Positions 1 through 12,008 of a stretch of DNA of 64,000 bases are shown one piece after another (position 1 is the stretch's first letter; the number at the start of each line of letters is the position of its first letter). The translations under genes and the position numbers were made by a program. The DNA is taken from NCBI RefSeq assembly GCF_050948215.1, contig NW_027488715.1, forward strand, positions 434,001 through 498,000. The letters run 5' to 3'. The notes beneath the pieces were generated by a model, which worked only from the letters and a program-made list of their open reading frames with translations, ran no database searches and was not told the DNA's origin. This DNA is from Halictus rubicundus (Eukaryota; Arthropoda; Insecta; Hymenoptera; Halictidae).

Positions 1-392
1 TATCCTATCCTATCCTCTATCCTATCCTATCCTCTATCCTATCCTATCCTCTATCCTATCCTATCCTCTATCCTATCCTATCCTCTATCCTATCCTATCC
101 TCTATCCTATCCTATCCTCTATCCTATCCTATCCTCTATCCTATCCTATCCTCTATAATATCGTTTCCTCTATCCTATCCAATCCTCTATCCTATAATAT
201 TCTCTATCCTATCCTGAATCCTCTCCTATCCTCTATCCTATCCTATCCTCTATCCTATCCTATCCTCTATCCTATCCTATCCTCTATCCTATCCTATCCT
301 CTATCCTATCCTATCCTCTATCCTATCCTATCCTCTATCCTATAATATTCTCTATCCTATCCTGAATCCTCTCCTATCCTCTATCCTATCCT

Positions 393-660
393 ATCCTGTA
401 TCCTATCCTATCCTCTATCCTATAATATCCTCTATCCTATCCAATCCTCTATCCTATCCTCTATCGTATCCTATCCTCTATCCGATTCTATCCTCTATCC
501 TATCCTATCCTCCATCCTATCCTATTCTCTATCCTATCCTCTACCCTATCCTATCCTGTATCCTATAATATCATTTATCCTATACTATTCTCTATCCCAT
601 CCTATCCTCTATCCTATACTATCCTCTATCGTATTCTATCCTCTATCCGAACCTATCCTC
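393..660 (+). repeat. F module, T-type (CTATACTATTC), with upstream CTGTATCC arm
   Basis: Runs from CTGTATCC through CTATAATATCC, CCAATCC, CGTATCC and CCGATTC to the CTCCATCC core at 510, CATTTATCC, CTATACTATTC and CTATCCCATCC. It differs from other copies in ending CGTATTC and CCGAACC. It is not followed by the CTTTT-form T block that usually comes next, so this copy stands outside the F-T-M cassette series. Confidence 0.85.
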
Positions 661-1411
661 TATCCTATCCTATCCTCTATCCTACCCTATCCTCTATCCT
701 ATCCTATCCTCTATCCGATCCTATCCTCTATCCTATCCTATCCTCTATCCTATCCTATCCTCTATAATATCATTTCCTCTATCCTATAATATTCTCTATC
801 CTATCCCGAATCCTCTCCTATCCTCTATCCTATCCTATCCTCTATCCTATCCTATCCTCTATCCTATCCTATCCTCTATCCTATCCTATCCTCTATACTA
901 TCCTATCCTCTATACTATCCTATCCTCTATCCTATCCTCTATCCCATCCTATGCTCTATCCTAACCTCTATCCTATCCTATCCTCTATCCTATCCTATCC
1001 TCAATCCTATCCTATCCTCTATCCTATCCTCTATCGTATCCTATCCTCTATCCTATCCTATCCTCTATCCTATCCTATCCTCTATCCTATCCTATCCTCA
1101 ATCCTATCCTATCCTCTATCCTATCCTCTATCCTATCCTATCCTCTATCCTATCCTATCCTCTATCCTATCCTATCCTCTATCCTATCCTATCCTCTATC
1201 CTATCCTATCCTCTATCCTATCCTATCCTCTATCCTATCCTATCCTCAATCCTATCCTATCCTCTATCCTATCCTCTATCCTATCCTATCCTCTATCGTA
1301 TCCTATCCTCTATCCTATCCTATCCTCTATCCTATCCTATCCTCTATCCTATCCTATCCTCTATCCTATCCTATCCTCTATCCTATCCTATCCTCTATCC
1401 TATCCTATCCT

Positions 1412-1580
1412 CTAGCCTATCCTATCCTCTATCCTATCCTATACCCTATCCCATCCTCTATCCCATTCTATACTCAACCCTATCCTATTCTGTATTCTAT
1501 CCTATCCTCTTTCCTATCCTCTATCATATCATATCCTCTATCCTATCCTATCCTCTATCCTATCCTAGCCTCTATAATAT
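1412..1580 (+). repeat. Short E module (E'), left copy 1
   Basis: Starts at CTAGCC, then a CTATACCC variant of the usual CCAATACCC, CTATCCCATTC, CTATACTC, CTGTATTC, CTCTTTCC and CATATCATATCC. It lacks the 3' part of the long E (GCTATAATGTGTCC and CTACACTC) and runs into CTAGCC and a T block at 1572. Confidence 0.85.
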
Positions 1581-2260
1581 CGTTTCCTCTATCCTATCCT
1601 ATCCTCTATCCTATAATATTCTCTATCCTATCCTGAATCTCCTCCTATCTTCTATCCTATCCTATCCTCTATCCTATCCTATCCTCTATCCTATCCTATC
1701 CTCTATCCTATCCTATCCTCTATCCTATCCTATCCTCTATCCTATCCTATCCTCTATCCTATCCTATCCTCTATCCTATCCTATCCTCTATCCTATCCTA
1801 TCCTCTATCCTATCCTATCCTCTATCCTATCCTATCCTCTATCCTACCCTATCCTCTATCCTATCCTATCCTCTATCCTATCCTATCCTCTATCCTATCC
1901 TATCCTCTATAATATCATTTCCTCTATCCTATAATATTCTCTATCCTATCCAGAATCCTCTCCTATCCTCTATCCTATCCTATCCTCTATCCTATCCTAT
2001 CCTCTATCCTATCCTATCCTCTATACTATCCTATCCTCTATCCTATCCTCTATTCTAACCTATCCTCTATCCTATCCTATGCTCTATCCTATCCTCTATC
2101 CTATCCTATCCTCTATCCTATCCTATCCTCTATCCTATCCTATCCTCAATCCTATCCTATCCTCTATCCTATCCTCTATCCTATCCTATCCTCTATCCTA
2201 CCCTATCCTCTATCCTATCCTATCCTCTATCCTATCCTATCCTCTATCCTATCCTATCCT

Positions 2261-2425
2261 CTAGCCTATCCTATCCTCTATCCTGTCCAATACCCTATCC
2301 CATCATCTATCCCATTCTATACTCATTCCTATCCTATTCTGTATTCTATCCTATCCTCTTTCCTATCCTCTACCATATCATATTCTCTATCCTATCCTAT
2401 CCTCTACTCCATAATATCCTCTATC
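2261..2425 (+). repeat. Short E module (E'), left copy 2
   Basis: Starts at CTAGCC, contains CTGTCCAATACCC, CATCATCTATCCC, CTGTATTC, CTCTTTCC, an altered CTACCATATCATATTC and CTACTCCATAATATCC. The CTGTCC and CTACTCC states match the short E copies at 50.3-52.2 kb, 48 kb away, rather than the long E modules that start 240 bp downstream. Confidence 0.85.
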
Positions 2426-2665
2426 CTATCCTATCCTCTATCCTATCCTGAATCCTCTCCTATCCTCTATCCTATCCTATCCTTCATCCTATCCTATCCT
2501 ATATCCTATAATATCCTCTATCCTATCCAATCCTCTATCCTATCCTCTATCGTATCCTATCCTCTATCCTATCCTATCCTCTATCCTATCCTATCCTCTA
2601 TCCTATCCTATCCTCTATCCTATCCTATCCTCTATCCTATCCTATCCTCTATCCTATCCTATCCT

Positions 2666-2915
2666 CCATCCTATCCTATCCTCTATCCTATCCAATACCC
2701 TATCCCATCCTCTATCCCATTCTATACTCAATCCTATCCTATTCTGTATTATATCCTATCCTCTTTCCTATCCTCTATCATATCATATCCTCTATCCTAT
2801 CCTATCCTCTACCCCATAATATCCTCTATCCTATCCTATTCTCTACCTATCCTATACTCTATCCTATGCTATAATGTGTCCTATACAAATTCTACCCTAC
2901 ACTCTATCCTATCCT
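2666..2915 (+). repeat. Long E module, copy 1
   Basis: Eight long E copies share CCAATACCC, CTATCCCATTC, CTGTATTATATCC, CTCTTTCC, CATATCATATCC, CTACCCCATAATATCC, CTACCTATCC, GCTATAATGTGTCC, ACAAATTC and CTACACTC. In this copy the entry unit is CCATCC instead of TAGCC. From that unit to the ATG inside ATAATGTG (2874) is 208 bp, the same as in all other copies. It is the block furthest from the 17-mer consensus. The ATG here opens only satellite-derived frames, not a gene. Confidence 0.92.
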
Positions 2916-3204
2916 ATCCTCTATCCTATCCTATCCTCTATCCTATCCTCTATCCTATCCTATCCTCTATCCTATATTATCCTCTATCCTATCCTACCCT
3001 CTATCCTATCCTATCCTCTATCCTATCCTATCCTCTATCCTATCCTATCCTCTATAATATCGTTTCCTCTATCCTATCCTATCCTCTATCCTATAATATT
3101 CTCTATCCTATCCTGAATCCTCTCCTATCCTCTATCCTATCCTATCCTCTATCCTATCCTATCCTCTATCCTATCCTATCCTCTATCCTATCCTATCCTC
3201 TATC

Positions 3205-3455
3205 CTATCCGATCCTATCCTCTATCCTATCCTATCCTCTATCCTATCCTATCCTCTATAATATCGTTTCCTCTATCCTATCCTATCCTCTATTCTATAA
3301 TATTCTCTATCCTATCCTGAATCCTCTCCTGTCCCCTATCCTATCCTATCCTCTGTCCTATCCTATCCTCTATCCTATCCTCTATTCTAACCTATCCTCT
3401 ATCCTATCCTATCCTCTATCCTATCCTATCCTCTATCCTATCCTATCCTCTATCG
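3205..3455 (+). repeat. G module, copy 1
   Basis: CCGATCC at 3209, a T block with CTATTCTATAATATTC, CTGTCCCC at 3329, CTCTGTCC, CTATTCTAACC and CTATCGTATCC at 3450. Landmark offsets are +120 and +241 from CCGATCC, identical in the three other copies. This copy has a second CTATCGTATCC one unit later. Confidence 0.88.
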
Positions 3456-4869
3456 TATCCTATCCTCTATCGTATCCTATCCTCTATCCTATCCTATCCT
3501 CTATCCTATCCTATCCTCTATCCTATCCTATCCTCTATCCTATCCTATCCTCTATCCTATCCTATCCTCTATCCTATCCTATCCTCTATCCTATCCTCTA
3601 TCCTATCCTATCCTCTATCCTATCCTATCCTCTATCCTATCCTATCCTCTATCCTATCCTATCCTCTATCCTATCCTATCCTCTATCCTATCCTATCCTC
3701 TATCCTATCCTATCCTCTATAATATCATTTCCTCTATCCTATCCTATCCTCTATCCTATAATATTCTCTATCCTATCCTGAATCCTCTCCTATCCTCTAT
3801 CCTATCCTATCCTGTATCCTATCCTATCCTCTATCCTATCCTATCCTCTAGCCCATCCTATCCTCTATCCTATCCTATCCTCTATCCTATCCTATCCTCT
3901 ATCCTATCCTATCCTCTATCCTATCCTAACCTCTATCCTATCCTATCCTCTATCCTATCCTATCCTCTATCCTATCCTATCCTCTATACTATCCTCTATC
4001 CTATCCTCTATCCTATCCTATCCTCTATCCTATCCTATCCTCTATCCTATCCTATCCTCTATAATATCGTTTCCTCTATCCTATCCTATCATCTATCCTA
4101 TAATATTCTCTATCCTATCCTGAATCTCCTCCTATCCTCTATCATATCCTATCCTCTATCCTATCCTATCCTCTATCCTATCCTATCCTCTATCCTATCC
4201 TATCCTCTATCCTATCCTATCCTCTATCCTATCCTATCCTCTATCCTATCCTATCCTCTATCCTATCCTATCCTCTATCCTATCCTATCCTCTATCCTCT
4301 CCTCTATTCTAACCTATCCTCTATCCTATGCTATCCTCTATCCTATCCTATCCTCTATCCTATCCTATACTCTATCCTATCCTATCCTCTATCCTATCCT
4401 ATCCTCTATCCTATCCTATCCCCTATCCTATCCTATCCTCTATCCTATCCTATCCTCTATCCTATCCTACCCTCTATCCTATCCTATCCTCTATCCTATC
4501 CTATCCTCTATCCTATCCTATCCTCTATCCTATCATATCCTCTATCCTATCCTATCCTCTATCCTATCCTATCCTCTATCCTATCCTATCCTCTATCCTA
4601 TCCTATCCTCTATACTATCCTATCCTCTATCCTATCCTCTATTCTAACCTATCCTCTATCCTATCCTATGCTCTATCCTATCCTCTATCCTATCCTATCC
4701 TCTATCCTATCCTATCCTCTATCCTCTCCTATCCTCAATCCTATCCTATCCTCTATCCTATCCTATCCTCTATCCTATCCTATCCTCTATCCTATCCTAT
4801 CCTCTATCCTATCCTATCCTCTATCCTATCCTATCCTCTATCCTATCGTATCCTCTATCCTATCCTATC

Positions 4870-5427
4870 CTCCATCCTATCCTATTCTCTATCCTATCCT
4901 CTACCCTATCCTATCCTGTATCCTATAATATCATTTATCCTATACAATTCTCTATCCCATCCTATCCTCTATCCTATACTATCCTCTATCGTATCCTATC
5001 CTCTATCCGATCCTATCCTCTATCCTATCCTATCCTCTATCCTATCCTATCCTCTATCCTATCCTATCCTCTATCCGATCCTATCCTCTATCCTATTCTA
5101 TCATCTATCCTATCCTATTCTCTATCCTATCCTATCCTCTATAATATCTTTTCCTCTATCCTATCCTATCCTCTATCCTATAATATTCTCTATCCTATCC
5201 CGAATCCTCTCCTATCCTCTATCCTATCCTATCCTCTATCCTATCCTATCCTCTATCCTATCCTATCCTCTATCCTATCCTATCCTCTATCCTATCCTAT
5301 CCTCTATACTATCCTATCCTCTATCCTATCCTATCCTCTATCCTATCCTATCCTCTATCCTATCCTATCCTCTATCCTATCCTATCCTCTATCCTATCCT
5401 CTATTCTAACCTATCCTCTATCCTATG
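4870..5427 (+). repeat. F-T-M cassette, A-type F
   Basis: CTCCATCC core at 4870, CTATACAATTC, CTATCGTATCC, CTATCCGATCC, CATCTATCC, CTTTT-form T block near 5139 with CCCGAATCC, CTATACTATCC, CTATTCTAACC and ATGCTATCC at 5425. Several extra 17-mers lie between CTATACTATCC and M compared with other cassettes. Confidence 0.88.
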
Positions 5428-5837
5428 CTATCCTCTATCCTATCCTATCCTCTATCCTATCCTATCCTCTATCCTATCCTATCCTCTATCCTATCCTATC
5501 CTCTATCCTATCCTATCCTCTATCCTATCCTATCCCCTATCCTATCCTATCCTCTATCCTATCCTATCCTCTATCCTATCCTACCCTCTATCCTATCCTA
5601 TCCTCTATCCTATCCTATCCTCTATCCTATCCTATCCTCTATCCTATCATATCCTCTATCCTATCCTATCCTCTATCCTATCCTATCCTCTATCCTATCC
5701 TATCCTCTATCCTATCCTATCCTCTATCCTATCCTATCCTCTATCCTATCCTATCCTCTATAATATCGTTTCCTCTATCCTATCCTATCCTCTATCCTAT
5801 AATATTCTCTATCCTATCCTGAATCCTCTCCTATCCT

Positions 5838-6381
5838 CTATTCTCTCCTATTCTCTATCCGATTCTATCCTCTATCCTATCCTATCCTCCATCCTATCCT
5901 ATTCTCTATCCTATCCTCTACCCTATCCTATCCTGTATCCTATAATATCATTTATCCTATACTGTTCTCTATCCCATCCTATCCTCTATCCTATACTATC
6001 CTCTATCGTATCCTATCCTCTATCCGATCCTATCCTCTATCCTATCCTATCCTCTATCCTATCCTATCCTCTATCCTATCCTATCCTCTATCCGATCCTA
6101 TCCTCTATCCTATCCTATCATCTATCCTATCCTATTCTCTATCCTATCCTATCCTCTATAATATCTTTTCCTCTATCCTATCCTATCCTCTATCCTATAA
6201 TATTCTCTATCCTATCCCGAATCCTCTCCTATCCTCTATCCTATCCTATCCTCTATCCTATCCTATCATCTATCCTATCCTATCCTCTATCCTATCCTAT
6301 CCTCTATCCTATCCTATCCTCTATACTATCCTATCCTCTATCCTATCCTCTATTCTAACCTATCCTCTATCCTATCCTATG
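5838..6381 (+). repeat. F-T-M cassette, T-type F with private CTATACTGTTC
   Basis: Preceded by CTATTCTCTCC and CCGATTC. The core at 5888 carries CTATACTGTTC near 5960, a G not seen in the other copies. The CTTTT T block is near 6156, and M with ATGCTC at 6379. The neighbouring A-type core follows 693 bp later, the same pairing as at 9719/10413 (694 bp). Confidence 0.88.
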
Positions 6382-6580
6382 CTCTATCCTATCCTCTATC
6401 CTATCCTATCCTCTATCCTATCCTATCCTCTATCCTCTCCTATCCTCAATCCTATCCTATCCTCTATCCTATCCTATCCTCTATCCTATCCTATCCTCTA
6501 TCCTATCCTATCCTCTATCCTATCCTATCCTCTATCCTATCCTATCCTCTATCCTATCCTATCCTCTATCCTATCCTATC

Positions 6581-7058
6581 CTCCATCCTATCCTATTCTC
6601 TATCCTATCCTCTACCCTATCCTATCCTGTATCCTATAATATCATTTATCCTATACAATTCTCTATCCCATCCTATCCTCTATCCTATACTATCCTCTAT
6701 CGTATCCTATCCTCTATCCGATCCTATCCTCGATCCTATCCTATCCTCTATCCTATCCTATCCTCTATCCTATCCTATCCTCTATCCGATCCTATCCTCT
6801 ATCCTATCCTATCATCTATCCTATCCTATTCTCTATCCTATCTTTTCCTCTATCCTATCCTATCCTCTATCCTATAATATTCTCTATCCTATCCCGAATC
6901 CTCTCCTATCCTCTATCCTATCCTATCCTCTATCCTATCCTATCCTCTATCCTATCCTATCCTCTATCCTATCCTATCCTCTATCCTATCCTATCCTCTA
7001 TACTATCCTATCCTCTATCCTATCCTCTATTCAAACCTATCCTCTATCCTATCCTATG
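6581..7058 (+). repeat. F-T-M cassette with a fused T block
   Basis: A-type core at 6581. Around 6829-6850 the sequence reads CTATCCTATCTTTTCCTC, so the usual CTATAATAT head has been lost at a join between a canonical unit and the CTTTT block. CCCGAATCC follows. M is the variant CTATTCAAACC with ATGCTCGATCC (ATG at 7056). Confidence 0.87.
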
Positions 7059-7555
7059 CTCGATCCTATCCTCTATCCTATCCTATTCTCTATCCTATCC
7101 TATCCTCTATCCTATCCTATCCTAACCTCTATAATATCGTTTCCTCTATCCTATCCTATCCTCTATCCTATAATATTCTCTATCCTATCCTGAATCCTCT
7201 CCTGTCCTCTATCCTATCCTATCCTCTATCCTATCCTATCCCCTATCCTATCCTATCCTCTATCCTATCCTATCCTCTATCCAATCCTATCTTCTATCCT
7301 ATCCTATCCTCTATCCTATCCTGAATCCTCTCCTATCCTCTATCCTATCCTATCCTTCATCCTATCCTATCCTATATCCTATAATATCCTCTATCCTATC
7401 CAATCCTCTATCCTATCCTCTATCGTATCCTATCCTCTATCCTATCCTATCCTCTATCCTATCCTATCCTCTATCCTATCCTATCCTCTATCCTATCCTA
7501 TCCTCTGTCCTATCCTATCCTCTATCCTATCCTATCCTCTATCCTATCCTATCCT

Positions 7556-7795
7556 CTAGCCTATCCTATCCTCTATCCTATCCAATACCCTATCCCATCC
7601 TCTATCCCATTCTATACTCAATCCTATCCTATTCTGTATTATATCCTATCCTCTTTCCTATCCTCTATCATATCATATCCTCTATCCTATCCTATCCTCT
7701 ACCCCATAATATCCTCTATCCTATCCTATTCTCTACCTATCCTATACTCTATCCTATGCTATAATGTGTCCTATACAAATTCTACCCTACACTCT
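7556..7795 (+). repeat. Long E module, copy 2
   Basis: CTAGCC entry at 7556, ATG of ATAATGTG at 7764, spacing 208 bp. All E landmarks are present in order. One canonical unit upstream reads CTCTGTCC near 7504. Confidence 0.92.
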
Positions 7796-8162
7796 ATCCT
7801 ATCCTATCCTCTATCCTATCCTATCCTCTATCCTATCCTATCCTCTATCCTATCCTCTATCCTATCCTATCCTCTATCCTATCCTATCCTCTATCCTATC
7901 CTACCCTCTATTCTATCCTATCCTCTATCCTATCCTATCCTCTATCCTATCCTATCCTCTATAATATCGTTTCCTCTATCCTATCCTATCCTCTATCCTA
8001 TAATATTCTCTATCCTATCCTGAATCCTCTCCTATCCTCTATCCTATCCTATCCTCTATCCTATCCTATCCTCTATCCTATCCTATCCTCTATCCTATCC
8101 TATCCTCTATCCTATCCTATCCTCTATCCTATCCTATCCTCTATCCTATCCTATCCTCTATC

Positions 8163-8413
8163 CTATCCGATCCTATCCTCTATCCTATCCTATCCTCTAT
8201 CCTATCCTATCCTCTATAATATCGTTTCCTCTATCCTATCCTATCCTCTATTCTATAATATTCTCTATCCTATCCTGAATCCTCTCCTGTCCCCTATCCT
8301 ATCCTATCCTCTGTCCTATCCTATCCTCTATCCTATCCTCTATTCTAACCTATCCTCTATCCTATCCTATCCTCTATCCTATCCTATCCTCTATCCTATC
8401 CTATCCTCTATCG
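8163..8413 (+). repeat. G module, copy 2
   Basis: CCGATCC at 8167, CTGTCCCC at 8287 (+120), CTATCGTATCC at 8408 (+241). Shifted 4,958 bp from copy 1 at all three landmarks. Confidence 0.88.
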
Positions 8414-8820
8414 TATCCTATCCTCTATCCTATCCTATCCTCTATCCTATCCTATCCTCTATCCTATCCTATCCTCTATCCTATCCTATCCTCTATCCTA
8501 TCCTATCCTCTATCCTATCCTATCCTCTATCCTATCCTATCCTCTATCCTATCCTATCCTCTATCCTATCCTCTATTCTAACCTATCCTCTATCCTATCC
8601 TATGCTCTATCCTATCCTCTATCCTATCCTATCCTCTATCCTATCCTATCCTCTATCCTCTCCTATCCTCAATCCTATCCTATCCTCTATCCTATCCTAT
8701 CCTCTATCCTATCCTATCCTCTATCCTATCCTATCCTCTATCCTATCCTATCCTCTATCCTATCCTATCCTCTATCCTATCCTATCCTCTATCCTATCCT
8801 ATCCTCTATCCTATCCTATC

Positions 8821-9200
8821 CTCCATCCTATCCTATTCTCTATCCTATCCTCTACCCTATCCTATCCTGTATCCTATAATATCATTTATCCTATACAATT
8901 CTCTATCCCATCCTATCCTCTATCCTATACTATCCTCTATCGTATCCTATCCTCTATCCGATCCTATCCTCTATCCTATCCTATCCTCTATCCTATCCTA
9001 TCCTCTATCCTATCCTATCCTCTATCCGATCCTATCCTCTATCCTATCCTATCATCTATCCTATCCTATTCTCTATCCTATCCTATCCTCTATAATATCT
9101 TTTCCTCTATCCTATCCTATCCTCTATCCTATAATATTCTCTATCCTATCCCGAATCCTCTCCTATCCTCTATCCTATCCTATCCTCTATCCTATCCTAT
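8821..9200 (+). repeat. F+T cassette without M
   Basis: A-type core at 8821, CATCTATCC, CTTTT T block at about 9090, CCCGAATCC and CTATACTATCC near 9208. The expected CTATTCTAACC/ATG part is absent; the array instead joins a CGTTT T block at about 9237. Confidence 0.85.
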
Positions 9201-9669
9201 CCTCTATACTATCCTATCCTCTATCCTATCCTATCCTCTATAATATCGTTTCCTCTATCCTATCCTATCCTCTATCCTATAATATTCTCTATCCTATCCT
9301 GAATCTCCTCCTATCCTCTATCATATCCTATCCTCTATCCTATCCTATCCTCTATCCTATCCTATCCTCTATCCTATCCTATCCTCTATCCTATCCTATC
9401 CTCTATCCTATCCTACCCTCTATCCTATCCTATCCTCTATCCTATCCTATCCTCTATCCTATCCTATCCTCTATCCTATCATATCCTCTATCCTATCCTA
9501 TCCTCTATCCTATCCTATCCTCTATCCTATCCTATCCTCTATCCTATCCTATCCTCTATCCTATCCTATCCTCTATCCTATCCTATCCTCTATAATATCG
9601 TTTCCTCTATCCTATCCTATCCTCTATCCTATAATATTCTCTATCCTATCCTGAATCCTCTCCTATCCT

Positions 9670-10213
9670 CTATTCTCTCCTATCCTCTATCCGATTCTAT
9701 CCTCTATCCTATCCTATCCTCCATCCTATCCTATTCTCTATCCTATCCTCTACCCTATCCTATCCTGTATCCTATAATATCATTTATCCTATACTATTCT
9801 CTATCCCATCCTATCCTCTATCCTATACTATCCTCTATCGTATCCTATCCTCTATCCGATCCTATCCTCTATCCTATCCTATCCTCTATCCTATCCTATC
9901 CTCTATCCTATCCTATCCTCTATCCGATCCTATCCTCTATCCTATCCTATCATCTATCCTATCCTATTCTCTATCCTATCCTATCCTCTATAATATCTTT
10001 TCCTCTATCCTATCCTATCCTCTATCCTATAATATTCTCTATCCTATCCCGAATCCTCTCCTATCCTCTATCCTATCCTATCCTCTATCCTATCCTATCC
10101 TCTATCCTATCCTATCCTCTATCCTATCCTATCCTCTATCCTATCCTATCCTCTATACTATCCTATCCTCTATCCTATCCTCTATTCTAACCTATCCTCT
10201 ATCCTATCCTATG
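9670..10213 (+). repeat. F-T-M cassette, T-type F
   Basis: CTATTCTCTCC and CCGATTC lead into the core at 9719, CTATACTATTC, CTTTT T block near 9988, CCCGAATCC, CTATACTATCC, CTATTCTAACC and ATGCTC at 10211. It matches the copies at 25801, 29555, 32103 and 33343 in carrying CTATTCTCTCC upstream. Confidence 0.88.
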
Positions 10214-10412
10214 CTCTATCCTATCCTCTATCCTATCCTATCCTCTATCCTATCCTATCCTCTATCCTCGCCTATCCTCAATCCTATCCTATCCTCTATC
10301 CTATCCTATCCTCTATCCTATCCTATCCTCTATCCTATCCTATCCTCTATCCTATCCTATCCTCTATCCTATCCTATCCTCTATCCTATCCTATCCTCTA
10401 TCCTATCCTATC

Positions 10413-10676
10413 CTCCATCCTATCCTATTCTCTATCCTATCCTCTACCCTATCCTATCCTGTATCCTATAATATCATTTATCCTATACAATTCTCTATCC
10501 CATCCTATCCTCTATCCTATACTATCCTCTATCGTATCCTATCCTCTATCCGATCCTATCCTCTATCCTATCCTATCCTCTATCCTATCCTATCCTCTAT
10601 CCTATCCTATCCTCTATCCGATCCTATCCTCTATCCTATCCTCTATTCAAACCTATCCTCTATCCTATCCTATGCT
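10413..10676 (+). repeat. F-M cassette lacking the T block
   Basis: A-type core at 10413, CTATCCGATCC twice, then directly CTATTCAAACC and ATGCTCGATCC (ATG at 10672). The CTTTT T block and CCCGAATCC that normally separate F and M are missing, consistent with an internal deletion between CCGATCC units. Confidence 0.87.
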
Positions 10677-11768
10677 CGATCCTATCCTCTATCCTATCCT
10701 ATCCTCTATCCTATCCTATCCTCTATCCTATCCTATCCTCAATCCTATCCTATCCTCTATCCTATCCTATCCTCTATCCTATCCTATCCTCTACCCTATC
10801 CTATCCTCTATCCTATCCTATCCTCTATCCTATCCTATCCTCTATCCTATCCTATCCTCTATCCTATCCTATCCTCTATCCTATCCTATCCTCTATCCTA
10901 TCCTATCCTCTATCCTATCCTATCCTCTATCCTATCCTATCCTCTATCCTATCCTATCCTCTATCCTATCCTATCCTGTATCCTATCCTATCCCCTATAA
11001 TATCGTTTCCTCTATCCTATCCTATCCTCTATCCTATAATATTCTTTATCCTATCCTGAATCCTCTCCTATCCTCTATCCTCTCCTATCCTCTATCCTAT
11101 CCTATCCTCTATCCTATCCTATCCTCTATCCTATCCTATCCTATCCTCTATAATATCGTTTCCTCTATCCTATCCTATCCTCTATCCTATCCTATCCTCT
11201 ATCCTATCCTATCCTCTATCCTATCCTATCCTCTATCCTATCCTATCCTCTATCCTATCCTATCCTCTATCCTATCCTATCCTCTATCCTATCCTCTATC
11301 CTATCCTATCCTCTATCCTATCCTATCCTGTATCCTATCCTATCCTCTATCCTATCCTATCCTCTAGCCCATCCTATCCTCTATCCTATCCTATCCTCTA
11401 TCCTATCCTATCCTCTATCCTATCCTATCCTCTATCCTATCCTATCCTCTATCCTATCCTATCCTCTATCCTATCCTATCCTCTATCCTATCCTATCCTC
11501 TATCCTATCCTCTATCCTCTATCCTATCCTATCCTCTATCCTATCCTATCCTCTATCCTATCCTATCCTCTATCCTATCCTATCCTCTATCCTATCCTAT
11601 CCTCTATCCTATCCTATCCTCTATAATATCGTTTCCTCTATCCTATCCTATCCTCTATCCTATAATATTCTCTATCCTATCCTGAATCCTCTCCTATCCT
11701 CTATCCTCTCCTATCCTCTATCCTATCCTATCCTCTATCCTATCCTATCCTCTATCCTATCCTATCCT

Positions 11769-12008
11769 CTAGCCTATCCTATCCTCTATCCTATCCAATA
11801 CCCTATCCCATCCTCTATCCCATTCTATACTCAATCCTATCCTATTCTGTATTATATCCTATCCTCTTTCCTATCCTCTATCATATCATATCCTCTATCC
11901 TATCCTATCCTCTACCCCATAATATCCTCTATCCTATCCTATTCTCCACCTATCCTATACTCTATCCTATGCTATAATGTGTCCTATACAAATTCTACCC
12001 TACACTCT
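11769..12008 (+). repeat. Long E module, copy 3
   Basis: CTAGCC at 11769, ATG at 11977 (208 bp). Carries CTCCACCTATCC near 11943 where other copies have CTCTACC. Not followed by G but by a T block at about 12156 and a CATTT T block at 12320. Confidence 0.92.

Larger units (their letters stand above)
1..2420 (+). repeat. Mixed satellite segment with T, F, M and two short E modules
   Basis: No gene. A T block (CGTTT form) starts at 153 with CTGAATCC at 214. A headless CTATAATATTC lies near 341. Compact CATTT-form T blocks start at 762 and 1907, the first followed by CCCGAATCC and the second by CCAGAATCC. M-type ATG triplets lie at 951 and 2079. Canonical 17-mers fill the rest, notably 1660-1900. 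The two halves look like diverged copies of each other: M to M is 1,128 bp, short E to short E is 849 bp, CATTT block to CATTT block is 1,145 bp. Confidence 0.85.
2421..4330 (+). repeat. E+G superunit, first copy, with flanking T blocks
   Basis: Order: CTGAATCC, CCTTCATCC (2481), CTATATCC, CTATAATATCC, CCAATCC, CGTATCC, plain 17-mers, long E (2666-2915), a T block, G (3205-3455), plain units 3480-3710, a CATTT-form T block at 3717, CTGTATCC and a CTAGCCC unit near 3850, plain units, and a T block with CTGAATCTCC near 4120. The same order recurs from about 7.3 kb; landmarks from E to G shift by 4,890 then 4,958 bp, a 68 bp (4 x 17) change. Confidence 0.88.
4331..7080 (+). repeat. Three successive F-T-M cassettes
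   Basis: M-type ATGs lie at 4328, 4668, 5425, 6379 and 7056; F cores at 4870, 5888 and 6581; CTTTT-form T blocks near 5139 and 6156 and a fused one near 6838. A CGTTT T block lies at about 5759. Between modules there are only 17-mers. The ATG at 4328 and 5425 reads ATGCTATCC, a 5-bp shorter context than the usual ATGCTCTATCC. Confidence 0.87.
7081..8600 (+). repeat. E+G superunit, second copy
   Basis: Repeats the layout seen at 2.4-3.5 kb: CCTTCATCC at 7354, CTATATCC, CCAATCC, CGTATCC, long E from 7556, T block near 7959, G from 8163, then plain 17-mers to the M at 8602. A CTGTCC variant of T occurs near 7202. CCTTCATCC to the E ATG is 410 bp here against 393 bp in copy 1, one 17-bp unit more. 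Confidence 0.88.
8601..11400 (+). repeat. F-T-M segment with two paired F types, then T blocks
   Basis: M at 8602, 10211 and 10674 (ATGCTCGATCC). F cores at 8821 (A), 9719 (T) and 10413 (A). T blocks of the CGTTT form near 9237, 9590, 10994 and 11150; the second carries CTGAATCTCC partner sequence upstream at about 9300. 11170-11370 and most gaps are plain 17-mers with occasional CTGTATCC and a CTAGCCC unit near 11365. Confidence 0.85.

Noticed and set aside
153..180. GGAAACG on the - strand of the CGTTTCC block, recalling part of the 17-bp CENP-B box
   Set aside because: The essential TTCG and CGGG parts of the CENP-B box are missing on both sides. The shared 17-bp length with the satellite unit is coincidence as far as the sequence shows.
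153..260. TATAAT boxes resembling bacterial -10 promoter elements or TATA boxes
   Set aside because: They occur in every T block as part of the repeat, with no -35 partner or gene downstream.
2874..3116. Recurrent ATG or GTG frame starting MCPIQILPYTL at the long E modules (also 7764, 11977, 13513, 14991, 15559, 16855, 18384)
   Set aside because: The recurrence is explained by copying of the E module. Only about ten residues differ from the satellite peptide, and the frame then runs into plain repeat and ends at variable points.
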